Source: an uncultured bacterium (GTDB lineage Bacteria; Verrucomicrobiota; Kiritimatiellia; RFP12; UBA1067). From it: a DNA stretch of 64,000 nt. The number at the start of each line of letters is the position of its first letter. Within the stretch, counting starts at the first letter, position 1. The notes below the pieces were generated by a model. The model had not been told where the DNA came from and ran no database searches. It saw only the letters and a list, made by a program, of their open reading frames with translations. The position numbers and the translations under genes were made by a program. The DNA is taken from positions 1 through 64,000 of the forward strand of contig CACZAK010000009.1 in the NCBI GenBank assembly GCA_902779075.1, given 5' to 3'. This document shows positions 57,273 through 64,000 of the stretch, one piece after another.

Positions 57273-57917
57273 ATGGATTTCACGGTTGCGAGCTGCGCTG
57301 TGTGGAGGGCGGGGGATAGCGCATCTCCCGACATCTCCTTTATTCCCCCCCTGGAGCGGAGGAGACTCACGGGGGTGGAACGCGCCGCTCTTTCCGTGGC
57401 GTGGCAGGTGCGCCCGGAGGGGGAGGTGCCGGTCGTTTTCGCCTCGCGCTGGGGGGAAATCGGCGTAACCGTGAAGCTCATGAAACAGTTCCATGCGGAT
57501 CACGAGATGTCCCCGGCCGGTTTTTCCGCCTCCGTACACAACGCCGCGCCGGGTGCCTTCTCCTTGCTCACGCACAACCACGCTCCCTATACGGCGATCG
57601 CCGCGCGCGAGCGGTCGTTGGAGGCGGGGATCCTGGAGACGCTCGTGCAGGGGACGGCGGTCGCGGGGCGACCGCCCTACCGGGGACCGGTAGTGTTCGT
57701 GTTTGCGGAGGAGGCGACGCCTGAGTTTTACGCGCCGGAGTTCGGTCCATTGCAGGTAGCGTGCGCGCTTGCGGTGCGGCTTGAGCCCGGCGGGCCGTGT
57801 CGTGCGGAGTTCCGCGCGGCGGAGTGTTCCCCCGTCACATTCGACGCGGCGGAAGCGTTTTTCTCCGGGCGCACGGATGCGCTGGAGGCTGCATCTTTCA
57901 CCTTGACGCGGGGCTGA
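57273..57917 (+). CDS. Beta-ketoacyl-synthase N-terminal-like protein (Ketoacyl-synt_2 type)
   Basis: 214 aa. Only the N-terminal half of the thiolase fold is present: VVFASRWGEIGVTVKLMKQ, and SASVHNAAPGAFSLLT with a His-Asn in place of a Cys nucleophile, as in the short, non-catalytic ketoacyl synthases of aryl-polyene/DAR clusters. With the adjacent acyltransferase it may be a remnant of an aryl-polyene-like lipid pathway. A REP-like palindrome is inserted near residue 130, in a different frame from most copies (GTAVAGRPPYRGP). Confidence 0.65.
   Translation: MDFTVASCAVWRAGDSASPDISFIPPLERRRLTGVERAALSVAWQVRPEGEVPVVFASRWGEIGVTVKLMKQFHADHEMSPAGFSASVHNAAPGAFSLLTHNHAPYTAIAARERSLEAGILETLVQGTAVAGRPPYRGPVVFVFAEEATPEFYAPEFGPLQVACALAVRLEPGGPCRAEFRAAECSPVTFDAAEAFFSGRTDALEAASFTLTRG
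57656..57682 (-). repeat. REP-like palindrome in the ketoacyl-synthase-like gene
   Basis: Arms GGCGGTCGC and GCGACCGCC around GGG, then CTACCG; identical to the 49152 copy but translated in a different frame. Confidence 0.78.
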
Positions 57918-57923
57918 GCCGAC

Positions 57924-58679
57924 ATGGACGCGCCGCGCCGACTCTGGGTCCGATTGCCGCGCAGCGCGCTTGCGCTGTTTTTCTTCCTTGCCTTCGGCGT
58001 GGGCGGGCTTGTGCTCGGGTGCATCCTTTTTCCGCCGCTTATGCTATTCAGGGCTAAGCACGCCATGCGCGCGCTCGTGCGCACCTGCTATCGGTTGTTC
58101 GTGTGGTTAGCGCGCGTGACGGGCATGATTCGCGTGGTTGTATCACCTGAGGACCGCGCGCGCCTTGCGTCGATGCACGGATGCGTTGTGGCGGCCAGCC
58201 ATCCGACGCTGATCGACGTGGTGGTGCTGCTCGCGTTCCTGCCGGACACGACGGCGGTGGCGAAGGCTGCGGCGGGGCGCAATTTCTTCTACTCGCGCGT
58301 CGTCAATGCGGCGTTTCTTGTCAACGACAACCCCCTGCGCATGCTCGACGAGGCGCAGAATCTCCTTGCGAACGGCGTGAACCTCGCGATCTTCCCCGAA
58401 GGCACGCGCACGCCGGCGGACGCGCCGAACCGCAAGCTCCACCGCGGGGCCGCGCAGATTGCGCTCCACTCCGGAGCGCCGGTGCAGTGCGTGACGATCG
58501 CGTGCGACCCGCCCGTTCTCGCCAAGGGACAGCCCTGGTGGGACGTGGCCGACCGCGTTATCACGTTCACGCTTCGCGTCTGCGGCGAGATTCCCGTGTC
58601 CGCGCCTGAGCCGGGGACAGTCCCCCACGCGGCGGCCGTCGTCTTGACTGAGCGCATGCGGTCGCTTTTGTTCCACTAG
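57924..58679 (+). CDS. 1-acyl-sn-glycerol-3-phosphate acyltransferase (PlsC family)
   Basis: 251 aa, two N-terminal hydrophobic segments, then the acyltransferase core: block 1 SHPTLID with His93 and Asp98, block 3 FPEGTRT near 156-162. Membrane associated; transfers an acyl chain to a lysophospholipid or related lipid acceptor. Together with the upstream ketoacyl-synthase-like gene it may belong to a lipid-modification pathway. A GGGGACAG/TCCCC palindrome (58613-58625) lies in frame near the C-terminus. Confidence 0.8.
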   Translation: MDAPRRLWVRLPRSALALFFFLAFGVGGLVLGCILFPPLMLFRAKHAMRALVRTCYRLFVWLARVTGMIRVVVSPEDRARLASMHGCVVAASHPTLIDVVVLLAFLPDTTAVAKAAAGRNFFYSRVVNAAFLVNDNPLRMLDEAQNLLANGVNLAIFPEGTRTPADAPNRKLHRGAAQIALHSGAPVQCVTIACDPPVLAKGQPWWDVADRVITFTLRVCGEIPVSAPEPGTVPHAAAVVLTERMRSLLFH

Positions 58680-58699
58680 CGCGCGGCGCGCCGTTGTGG

Positions 58700-58705
58700 T
58701 ATAAT
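58700..58705 (+). promoter_or_regulatory. Extended -10 promoter of the isomerase/oxidoreductase pair
   Basis: GTGGTATAAT; leader of about 40 nt with AGGAGA before ATG 58755. Confidence 0.65.
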
Positions 58706-58754
58706 GATTGCGCCTTACGGCAAAGTTTTTCATCAACCAACAGGAGAAGACAAC

Positions 58755-59654
58755 ATGCAGATGAATCGACGTGCGTTCCTCGGTACGACGTTCGCGGCGG
58801 GTGCCGCGGCGGCGATGCGGGGCTTTGGAGCCTGCTCGTGCGGGTGCGGATGCGGATGTGGATGCGGCAAGCCCACGCAGGTGGCCGTGCAGCTCTACTC
58901 GATCCGCAAGTACATCGACAAGGTGGGCCTCGCGCAGGCGCTCAAGGACGTGGCCAAGATCGGCTACAAGGGCGTGGAGTTCGCGGGCTACTACGGCAAC
59001 GACGCCAAGACGCTCAAGAAGATGCTCGACGACGCCGGGCTCGTGGCGTGCGGCACGCACGTCGGCCGCGGCGAATTCAGCCCCGAGAAGATCAAGGCAA
59101 CCTGCGAGTTCAACCTCGGCTACGGCAACAACCTCATCATCTGCCCCGGCGGCGGCAACTTCCCCGGCAAGAAAGAGAACCTCGACGACTTCATGAAGAT
59201 GCTTGTCGAATACTACAACACGGCTGCCGAGACCGCCGCCAAGTTCGGCTGCAAGGTCGGTCTCCACAACCACAAGGGCGAGTTCGAGCGGAAGCTCTCC
59301 AACGGCCAGACCTACTGGGATTACTTCTTCTCCAACACGTCCGAGAGCGTGTGCATGGAGCAGGACGTCGGCTGGACGACCGCGGCCGGCTGCAACCCGT
59401 GCATCCAGTACACCAAGTACCCGCACCGCTCCCCCACGCTCCACGCGAAGGAGAACGGCATGGGCTCGAAGAAGTTCGACGCCATCCTCGGCAAGCCGGG
59501 CGAGGGCGCAGTGGGCGTCGCCTGGGACGCGCTTTTCAAGGCGACCGACGCGGACGGCGTGAAGTGGTACGTGGTCGAGTGCGAGCGTCACTTCGACTCG
59601 CTCATGCCGATCACCGAGTCCTTCAAGTTCCTCCAGTCCAAGGGCCGCTGCTAA
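58755..59654 (+). CDS. Exported sugar-phosphate isomerase/epimerase-like TIM-barrel protein
   Basis: 299 aa from ATG 58755 (AGGAGAAGA upstream). Twin-arginine-type signal NRRAFLGTTFAAGAAAA, followed immediately by a cysteine-glycine alternation (CSCGCGCGCGCGK, residues about 27-39). The AP-endonuclease-2-like TIM barrel follows: VQLYSIRKYI, YKGVEFAGYYG, GLHNHKGEF, EQDVGW, VVECERHF. Members of this exported group act on free or oxidised sugars with a divalent metal. Next to a Gfo/Idh/MocA enzyme, the usual pairing in Verrucomicrobia and Planctomycetes. The Cys-Gly segment might bind metal. Confidence 0.8.
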   Translation: MQMNRRAFLGTTFAAGAAAAMRGFGACSCGCGCGCGCGKPTQVAVQLYSIRKYIDKVGLAQALKDVAKIGYKGVEFAGYYGNDAKTLKKMLDDAGLVACGTHVGRGEFSPEKIKATCEFNLGYGNNLIICPGGGNFPGKKENLDDFMKMLVEYYNTAAETAAKFGCKVGLHNHKGEFERKLSNGQTYWDYFFSNTSESVCMEQDVGWTTAAGCNPCIQYTKYPHRSPTLHAKENGMGSKKFDAILGKPGEGAVGVAWDALFKATDADGVKWYVVECERHFDSLMPITESFKFLQSKGRC

Positions 59655-59656
59655 AG

Positions 59657-59701
59657 AATTGTTCACAAATGGCAATTGCCACAATTGTTCATAAATGGCA
59701 A
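59657..59701 (+). promoter_or_regulatory. Two 19-bp direct repeats in the intergenic leader
   Basis: AATTGTTCACAAATGGCAA (59657-59675) and AATTGTTCATAAATGGCAA (59683-59701), 26 bp apart, one mismatch, between the two Tat genes. Possible operator pair or a translation-control element. Confidence 0.6.
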
Positions 59702-59729
59702 ATTGTAAAGTAAAAGGAAAGACTCTGAC

Positions 59730-61259
59730 ATGAACCTCAACAGAAGAAACTTCCTGTTCGGCAGCGCGGCCGTGGCCGCGCTCGCCGGCAAGGCGAAGGC
59801 CGACCTCGGCCTCCGCGAACTGAAGCCCGGCGAGAAGCGCACGGTCGGCCTCATCGGATGGGGCATCCAGATGCGCGGCGCGCTCTGCGGACAGTTCCTC
59901 GCGCATAAGGACAAAGTCCAGATCGTCGCCGTGTGCGACGTGAACCAGCTCCGCCGCGAAGACGGAGCAAAGAAGGTCAACGCCGCATACAAGAAGGCCG
60001 GCCTTCCCGAATGCTGCAAGGCCGTGGCCGATTTCCGCGACGTGGTGTACGACCCGAACATCGACATGGTCTGCATCGCTACGCCCGACCACTGGCACGC
60101 CTACATCGCCGTCGAGGCGATGAAGCACGGCAAGGACGTCTACTGCGAGAAGCCCCTCACCTTCAACGTGGACGAGTCCCGCAAGGTGATCGCCGCGCAG
60201 GAGAAGTACGGCCGCGTGTTCCAGACCGGTTCCATGCAGCGCGCATGGCCCGAGTTCCGCACCGCCGTGATGATCGTGCGCAACGGCTTCATCGGCGAGA
60301 TCACGGACGTCGAGGCCAACTACGGCCGCGGCGGACAGAAGCTCGGCGGCCCGTCCCACCCGATCCGCTTCTTCGACGATCCGAAGAACGCGGCGAAGGA
60401 AGGTCGTCCCGCGCCGCACATCGACTGGGACATGTGGCTCGGCCCCGCGAAGTGGCGTCCGTATTCGGACCAGCTTGCGCCGCGCGGAACGAACGAGAGC
60501 TACCCGATGTTCTGGCGCTTCGACGACGACTTCGGCACCGGCTACAACGGCGACTGGGGCGCGCACCACCTCGACATCGCCCAGTGGGGCCTCGATATGG
60601 ACAAGAGCGGCCCGTACAAGATCATCCGTTCCGACGAGCCGTACTCGACGGACCTCTTCCACGGCGGACGCCGCCAGTTCGGCATGAAGATGCTCTTCAA
60701 GAACAAGCAGGGCCATGACGTCGAGCTCTACCACGGGCCGTTCGGCACGTGGGGCACGGTGTTCTACGGCACCGAGGGCATCGTGGCCGTGAACCGCGGC
60801 AAGATCGCCGTGTGGAAGGGCAAGGGCGTGCGGCCCACGCCCGAGATCCGCAAGCAGATCGCCGATATGAAGTTCACCGGCATGGAAGTCATTGCCGCTT
60901 CCGTCGGCAAGGACTACGGCACGGACGCGATCTCCAAGAAGGATAACCGCCTCGACGCCGCGCTCAAGAAGCTCGTCGCCTACTTCAAGCTCGACACCGC
61001 TCCCGTGCAGGTCTACAAGACCACGTCCCGCAGCCAGGTGGAGAACTTCCTCCAGCACATCGAGGACCGGAAGCCCACCGCCTCGCCCGCCGAGACGGGC
61101 GGCCGCAGCGCGATCCTGTGCCAGCTCTGCAATATGAGCTACGTGTACGACACGGGCTTTGACTGGGATCCTGTCGCGAACGACTTCGCGAACGGCACCG
61201 GCAAGGGCATCTCGCTCAAGCGCGACTTCTGCCGCAACGGCTGGGAAGTCGTCGTCTGA
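59730..61259 (+). CDS. Exported Gfo/Idh/MocA family oxidoreductase
   Basis: 509 aa. Twin-arginine-like signal NRRNFLFGSAAVAALAG. NAD(P)-binding Rossmann motif GLIGWGIQMRG, then ATPDHWH and CEKPLT, the conserved Gfo/Idh/MocA E-K-P loop, and a large C-terminal domain with GDWGAHHLDIAQWGLD (the HxxD region that binds the sugar). Acts on a carbohydrate as dehydrogenase or isomerase in the periplasm, probably together with the preceding isomerase. A strong terminator follows. Confidence 0.88.
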   Translation: MNLNRRNFLFGSAAVAALAGKAKADLGLRELKPGEKRTVGLIGWGIQMRGALCGQFLAHKDKVQIVAVCDVNQLRREDGAKKVNAAYKKAGLPECCKAVADFRDVVYDPNIDMVCIATPDHWHAYIAVEAMKHGKDVYCEKPLTFNVDESRKVIAAQEKYGRVFQTGSMQRAWPEFRTAVMIVRNGFIGEITDVEANYGRGGQKLGGPSHPIRFFDDPKNAAKEGRPAPHIDWDMWLGPAKWRPYSDQLAPRGTNESYPMFWRFDDDFGTGYNGDWGAHHLDIAQWGLDMDKSGPYKIIRSDEPYSTDLFHGGRRQFGMKMLFKNKQGHDVELYHGPFGTWGTVFYGTEGIVAVNRGKIAVWKGKGVRPTPEIRKQIADMKFTGMEVIAASVGKDYGTDAISKKDNRLDAALKKLVAYFKLDTAPVQVYKTTSRSQVENFLQHIEDRKPTASPAETGGRSAILCQLCNMSYVYDTGFDWDPVANDFANGTGKGISLKRDFCRNGWEVVV

Positions 61260-61285
61260 CGCACCTGAAAGGTTGCGAAAACCGC

Positions 61286-61332
61286 GTGGCCACAAGGGAG
61301 GGTTGCACTTCCCATGTGGCCACAACTTTTTT
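61286..61332 (+). terminator. Rho-independent terminator after the oxidoreductase
   Basis: Arms 61286-61299 (GTGGCCACAAGGGA) and 61310-61323, 13 of 14 paired, 10-nt loop, followed by a T-tract 61327-61332. Confidence 0.85.
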
Positions 61333-61350
61333 ATCCGCCACGGCCAAAAC

Positions 61351-61503
61351 GGGAGGGCCGCGCTCCGTCGCGGCCGCAAGGTGGGGCGAGGCGTCCCGCC
61401 GAGCCGGGTGGGGCCGCACATGGGAGGGCCGCGCTCCGTCGCGGCCGCAGGGTAGGGCGAGGCGTCCCGCCGACCCGGGTGGGGCGAGCCCTCCGGGCGA
61501 GCC
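61351..61503 (-). repeat. Cluster of five REP-like palindromes
   Basis: 61351-61375 and 61422-61446: GGGAG, arms GGCCGCG/CGCGGCC around CTCCGT. 61380-61405: GGTGG, arms GGCGAGGCG/CGCCGAGCC. 61451-61476: GGTAG, arms GGCGAGGCG/CGCCGACCC. 61478-61503: GGTGG, arms GGCGAGCCC/GGGCGAGCC. All in the same orientation. The stretch 61260-61878 contains no gene besides this cluster and a MITE. Confidence 0.8.
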
Positions 61504-61586
61504 GTTGGCTGTACCGCGCACGCACCGCCACTGGGGGAGTGAACCTTTGCGCCAACCCCCGCGCCCCTGCCCCCGTGCGCGAATCC

Positions 61587-61813
61587 GGGCGCATCGGCGT
61601 TTTTCCCCCATACATATTGGGATTTGGAAACAACCATGACAACTTTCAAGAACAACATTATCCTGCGGGCGCACCTTGAACATTCAGAAATGTGGTAGTT
61701 TGAGGATCGGCAATTGGGCGCGGGCGGGTTAGCCCGCGCGCCAAAGGCAAGTTGTTTCAAATAGTTGTTTCCAAACATCAGAAGGCTCGGCGGCGAATTT
61801 CGCAGATGCGCCC
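61587..61813. mobile_element. Second MITE copy (inverted, longer)
   Basis: Terminal sequences GGGCGCATC and AGATGCGCCC. The reverse complement aligns with 16919-17056 over both ends and has about 90 extra bp in the middle. The inner hairpin arms are changed in a matching way (GCGCGGGC and GCCCGCGC in place of GCACGGGC and GCCCGTGC). No target-site duplication remains. Confidence 0.75.
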
Positions 61814-61878
61814 TTCCCAAAATCCCGTTGAAAATCCGAATTGCGCAGTGGGGCGGTTTTTGGTACTATAAAGACGTT

Positions 61879-62643
61879 TTGAAACTTAAGGACTATATCG
61901 GCGAGACGACTTCATACGACAAGAAGTTGATGCTTGAGCGTAAGGAGCCTACGAGTTGGCTTAAGAGCGTCAGTGCGTTCGCCAACACGCAGGGCGGCAA
62001 GTTGCTGTTCGGCGTTGCGAACGATGGTTCGCTTGTCGGCCTTGCCGACGCACAGGGCGACTCCGAGTTCATCAGCGAGACGATCAAAATGCAGATGGAC
62101 CCCGTGCCGGAGATCGACCTCTCGCTCCATGAGGAGGACGGCAGGCAATTCGTGGTTGTCGAGATAAAGTCTGGCTCCGAAACGCCGTACTACACTTTCG
62201 TCAGGGGACACCGTGACGCCTTCATCCGCATCGGCAAAATACTTCGCGCATACGATCTTGAATCGCAAAAGCGCGGGCGAGATTTCAAGGTGCTGTTCAG
62301 TTCAATTCACATGGGTTTTACGCTTGTATTGCCTAACTTGAACTACGGACAGACTGTTGAAGGGCTCGTGGGCGAAGTCTCGGAAGATGGCAGCGGCAAG
62401 TTCGGTTTGACGGGAAAATCCGGTGTCAAGGCAGTTGACGACGTGGATTGGGACGTGGATAAGAACGTGGTTAGGATTTTGGACGTGGTTAAGGGTGATC
62501 CCCATATCACGCAGCAAGAGATTGCGACCCGTCTGAACTTGTCGCTTCGAGGTGTTGAGGATATGATAAAAAGAGCCAGGGAGAAAGGTCTCATTCGGCG
62601 CGTTGGCGGCAAACGCTTTGGCCATTGGGAGGTCGTGAAGTGA
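61879..62643 (+). CDS. AlbA-domain (Schlafen-AlbA_2 type) ATP-binding regulator with winged-helix tail, short form
   Basis: 254 aa if read from TTG 61879; the open frame runs further upstream into the MITE, which I do not take as coding. Residues 1-125 are a typical AlbA_2 domain: DKKLMLERKEPTSWLKSVSAFANTQGGKLLFGVANDG, VVVEIKSGSETPYY, IRIGKI. The C-terminus is a winged helix (ITQQEIATRLNLSLRGVEDMIKRAREKGLIRRVGGKRFGHWEV). The usual central ATPase/transcription-factor-like domain is absent, so the gene is a deletion form compared with common 400-500 aa members. A TACTATAAAG promoter lies just upstream; the start may be near-leaderless. Function: presumed transcriptional regulator. Confidence 0.7.
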   Translation: MKLKDYIGETTSYDKKLMLERKEPTSWLKSVSAFANTQGGKLLFGVANDGSLVGLADAQGDSEFISETIKMQMDPVPEIDLSLHEEDGRQFVVVEIKSGSETPYYTFVRGHRDAFIRIGKILRAYDLESQKRGRDFKVLFSSIHMGFTLVLPNLNYGQTVEGLVGEVSEDGSGKFGLTGKSGVKAVDDVDWDVDKNVVRILDVVKGDPHITQQEIATRLNLSLRGVEDMIKRAREKGLIRRVGGKRFGHWEVVK

Positions 62644-62653
62644 TGGCGGAACG

Positions 62654-62679
62654 GGTGGGGCGAGGCGTCCCGCCGAGCC
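62654..62679 (-). repeat. REP-like palindrome before the BspA-like gene
   Basis: GGTGG, arms GGCGAGGCG and CGCCGAGCC around TCC, lying between the AlbA stop and the BspA-like start codon, about 30 bp upstream of the latter. Confidence 0.72.
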
Positions 62680-62710
62680 GGAAGGAAAACGATTTGAAAG
62701 GAACAACGAA

Positions 62711-64000
62711 ATGACAAAGAAACTGATGATGCTGGTTGCGGCGGTTGTCGCGGCATTTGGCGCGCGGGCCGCGACGGAAACGGTCGACGGCTACACGTGG
62801 ACATACCGCATCAACGGCGGCACGGCGGAGATATATGGAACATACAGGTCCAGCACGGATTCAAGTACGCCATGTGTCTCGCCATCACCTACAGGTGCCG
62901 TAACAATCCCCTCCACGCTCGGCGGCAAGCCCATGACGAGCATCGAGGAATTAGCGTTCGCCGGTTGCAGCGGGCTTACGAGCGTGACGATACCTGACTC
63001 AGTGACGAGCATCGGGTCTCATGCGTTCTTCGGTTGTAGTGGCCTGACGAGTATGACCATCCCAGCAAGTGTGTCACGCATTGCGGAAAAAACATTCACC
63101 AACTGTAGCGGTCTTACAAATGTGACGATATCCGGCAATGTTACGAGGATTGGGTATGCTGCATTCGCTGGTTGTAGTAGCCTGACGAACGTGACGATAC
63201 CGGATAGCGTGACGAGCATTGAAGATGGGACGTTCTATGTATGCAGTGGCCTGACAAGTGTGACGATCGGCAACGGCGTTACGAGCATTGGGCATGAGGC
63301 GTTCGCCGGTTGCAGCAGTCTTAGGAGCGTTACGATCCCGGACAGCGTTACGAGCATCGGGGATTCTGCGTTCATTGGTTGCAGCGGTTTGACGAATGTG
63401 ACGATTCCGAACAGTGTTACGAGGATTGTGCATGCTGCATTCGTCGAATGTAGTAGCCTAACGAACGTGACGATACCGGATAGCGTGACGAGTATCGGGA
63501 GTTATGTGTTCGCCGGTTGCAGCGGTCTTACAAGTGTGACGATACCGAACAGTGTGACGAGCATTGAGTCATCTGCGTTCGCCGGTTGCAGCGGGCTTAC
63601 GAGCGTGACGATACCGAACAGCGTTACGCGCATCGGGGGTTCTGCGTTCTCCGGTTGCAGCGGACTAGAGGAAATCACGCTGCCTTTCGTCGGCTTACGT
63701 CGCGGCAACACTGGTTCATCCGACTCTCTCTTCGGCTACATATTCGGCATATCGCCCTACTCTGGCGGCATTAAGACATGCCAATACTATTCCTCATCCT
63801 CATCCTCAGACTACTACATACCTTCCAAACTGAAGAAGGTTGTGATAACCGATGAAACAGTTCTCGGCTATGGTGCTTTCTACAATTGCAGCGGTCTTAC
63901 GAGCGTGACGATTCCGGACAGTGTGACGAGTATCGGGGATTCTGCGTTCAGAGGTTGCAGCGAGTCTCTTTTTGACACGACGACGATCCCAGGCGTTAAA
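62711..64000 (+). CDS. BspA-like (LRR_5) secreted leucine-rich-repeat protein, 3' incomplete
   Basis: 430 codons visible, open at the right edge. Signal peptide 1-20 (KKLMMLVAAVVAAFGARA). A tandem array of about 11-13 repeats of 23 residues with consensus CSGLTSVTIPDSVTSIGxxAF (BspA/Treponema pallidum type LRR_5). There is a non-repeat insert (about 330-380) containing a serine run SSSSSSDYY. BspA-type proteins act as adhesins in gut and oral bacteria. Start ATG 62711 with AAAGGAA upstream. Confidence 0.85.
   Translation, partial: MTKKLMMLVAAVVAAFGARAATETVDGYTWTYRINGGTAEIYGTYRSSTDSSTPCVSPSPTGAVTIPSTLGGKPMTSIEELAFAGCSGLTSVTIPDSVTSIGSHAFFGCSGLTSMTIPASVSRIAEKTFTNCSGLTNVTISGNVTRIGYAAFAGCSSLTNVTIPDSVTSIEDGTFYVCSGLTSVTIGNGVTSIGHEAFAGCSSLRSVTIPDSVTSIGDSAFIGCSGLTNVTIPNSVTRIVHAAFVECSSLTNVTIPDSVTSIGSYVFAGCSGLTSVTIPNSVTSIESSAFAGCSGLTSVTIPNSVTRIGGSAFSGCSGLEEITLPFVGLRRGNTGSSDSLFGYIFGISPYSGGIKTCQYYSSSSSSDYYIPSKLKKVVITDETVLGYGAFYNCSGLTSVTIPDSVTSIGDSAFRGCSESLFDTTTIPGVK

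Noticed and set aside
58143..61820. A minus-strand open frame of 1225 codons opposite the PlsC, isomerase and oxidoreductase genes
   Set aside because: It runs antisense through three well-supported genes and a repeat cluster, its composition is Arg/Val/Leu/His-rich without any domain, and long antisense frames are expected from the GC-biased codon use of the real genes.
1..64000. rRNA, tRNA and known riboswitches
   Set aside because: I saw no T-loop GTTCGA-type signatures in a cloverleaf context, no rRNA sequence, and no riboswitch consensus on reading both strands by eye; a covariance search could still find divergent ones.

Overview
Organism. The window is GC-rich, has no rRNA or tRNA that I can recognise, and carries a gene set typical of the Planctomycetes-Verrucomicrobia-Chlamydiae group, most like a gut-type Kiritimatiellae/Verrucomicrobiota anaerobe. 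Signs are Tat-exported sugar-phosphate isomerase and Gfo/Idh/MocA enzymes, autotransporter-like beta-strand proteins, SUMF1/FGE-like secreted proteins, a BspA-type leucine-rich protein, DUF3990/DUF3791 genes, a flavodiiron protein, and a MoxR-DUF58-VWA operon. This assignment is inference. A sharply conserved extended -10 box (T-G-G-TATAAT), usually without a -35, precedes many transcription units. In several cases it sits only 6-7 nt before the ATG, which implies leaderless mRNAs.

Layout. 1-4.1 kb: carbohydrate enzymes (a GH42-like protein, a GH43, a tiny secreted ORF). 4.4-8.1 kb: a giant duplicated surface protein. 8.4-10.8 kb: an EEP nuclease/phosphatase, an Rpn-type nuclease with a heptad-repeat tail, and a truncated FGE fragment. 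10.9-15.4 kb: a diheme beta-propeller protein, mannonate dehydratase and a secreted amidotransferase-like protein. 15.4-17.1 kb: about 1.7 kb of non-coding DNA full of tandem and inverted repeats, ending in a MITE with a perfect 9-bp target-site duplication. 17.1-22.7 kb: a compact accessory island. It holds two DUF3990-type cassettes flanking an ABC/OLD-like ATPase plus a PD-(D/E)XK-like partner. The second cassette is translationally coupled to a secreted FGE/C-type-lectin-fold protein with a suspicious hypervariable tail. 22.8-28.4 kb: a RAYT-like HUH transposase overlapping a dockerin protein, followed by a cohesin-like protein. 28.6-34.4 kb: a Ser/Thr kinase with an LpoB-like and three other lipoproteins. 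34.5-41.1 kb: housekeeping genes (GT-C transferase, NERD, Prc protease, dapF, pyrF). 41.1-52.3 kb: a seven-gene MoxR/ABC/DUF58/VWA operon. 52.3-61.3 kb: M20 peptidase, argJ, flavodiiron protein, ketoacyl-synthase-like and PlsC genes, and a Tat isomerase/oxidoreductase pair. 61.3-64 kb: a palindrome cluster, a second MITE, an AlbA-type protein and a BspA-like protein running off the end.

Main discovery. A family of short palindromes (9-nt arm, 3-nt loop, 9-nt arm, flanked by GTAG, GTGG or GGAG-type tetranucleotides) is scattered through the window. This is the architecture of REP elements that RAYT transposases recognise, and a RAYT-like gene is present at 22.8 kb. Nine copies lie inside protein-coding genes, in two reading frames, without breaking them. 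Their arms vary by compensatory changes, so the hairpin rather than the peptide seems to be what is selected. Copies have invaded a signal-peptide region, and a different repeat array has invaded the second domain of the RAYT gene itself. The second discovery is the accessory island at 17.1-22.7 kb. It combines ADP-ribosyltransferase-fold DUF3990 proteins, small partner proteins, an ATPase-nuclease pair and an exported FGE-like protein, and looks like an uncharacterised defence or toxin-antitoxin-like locus.
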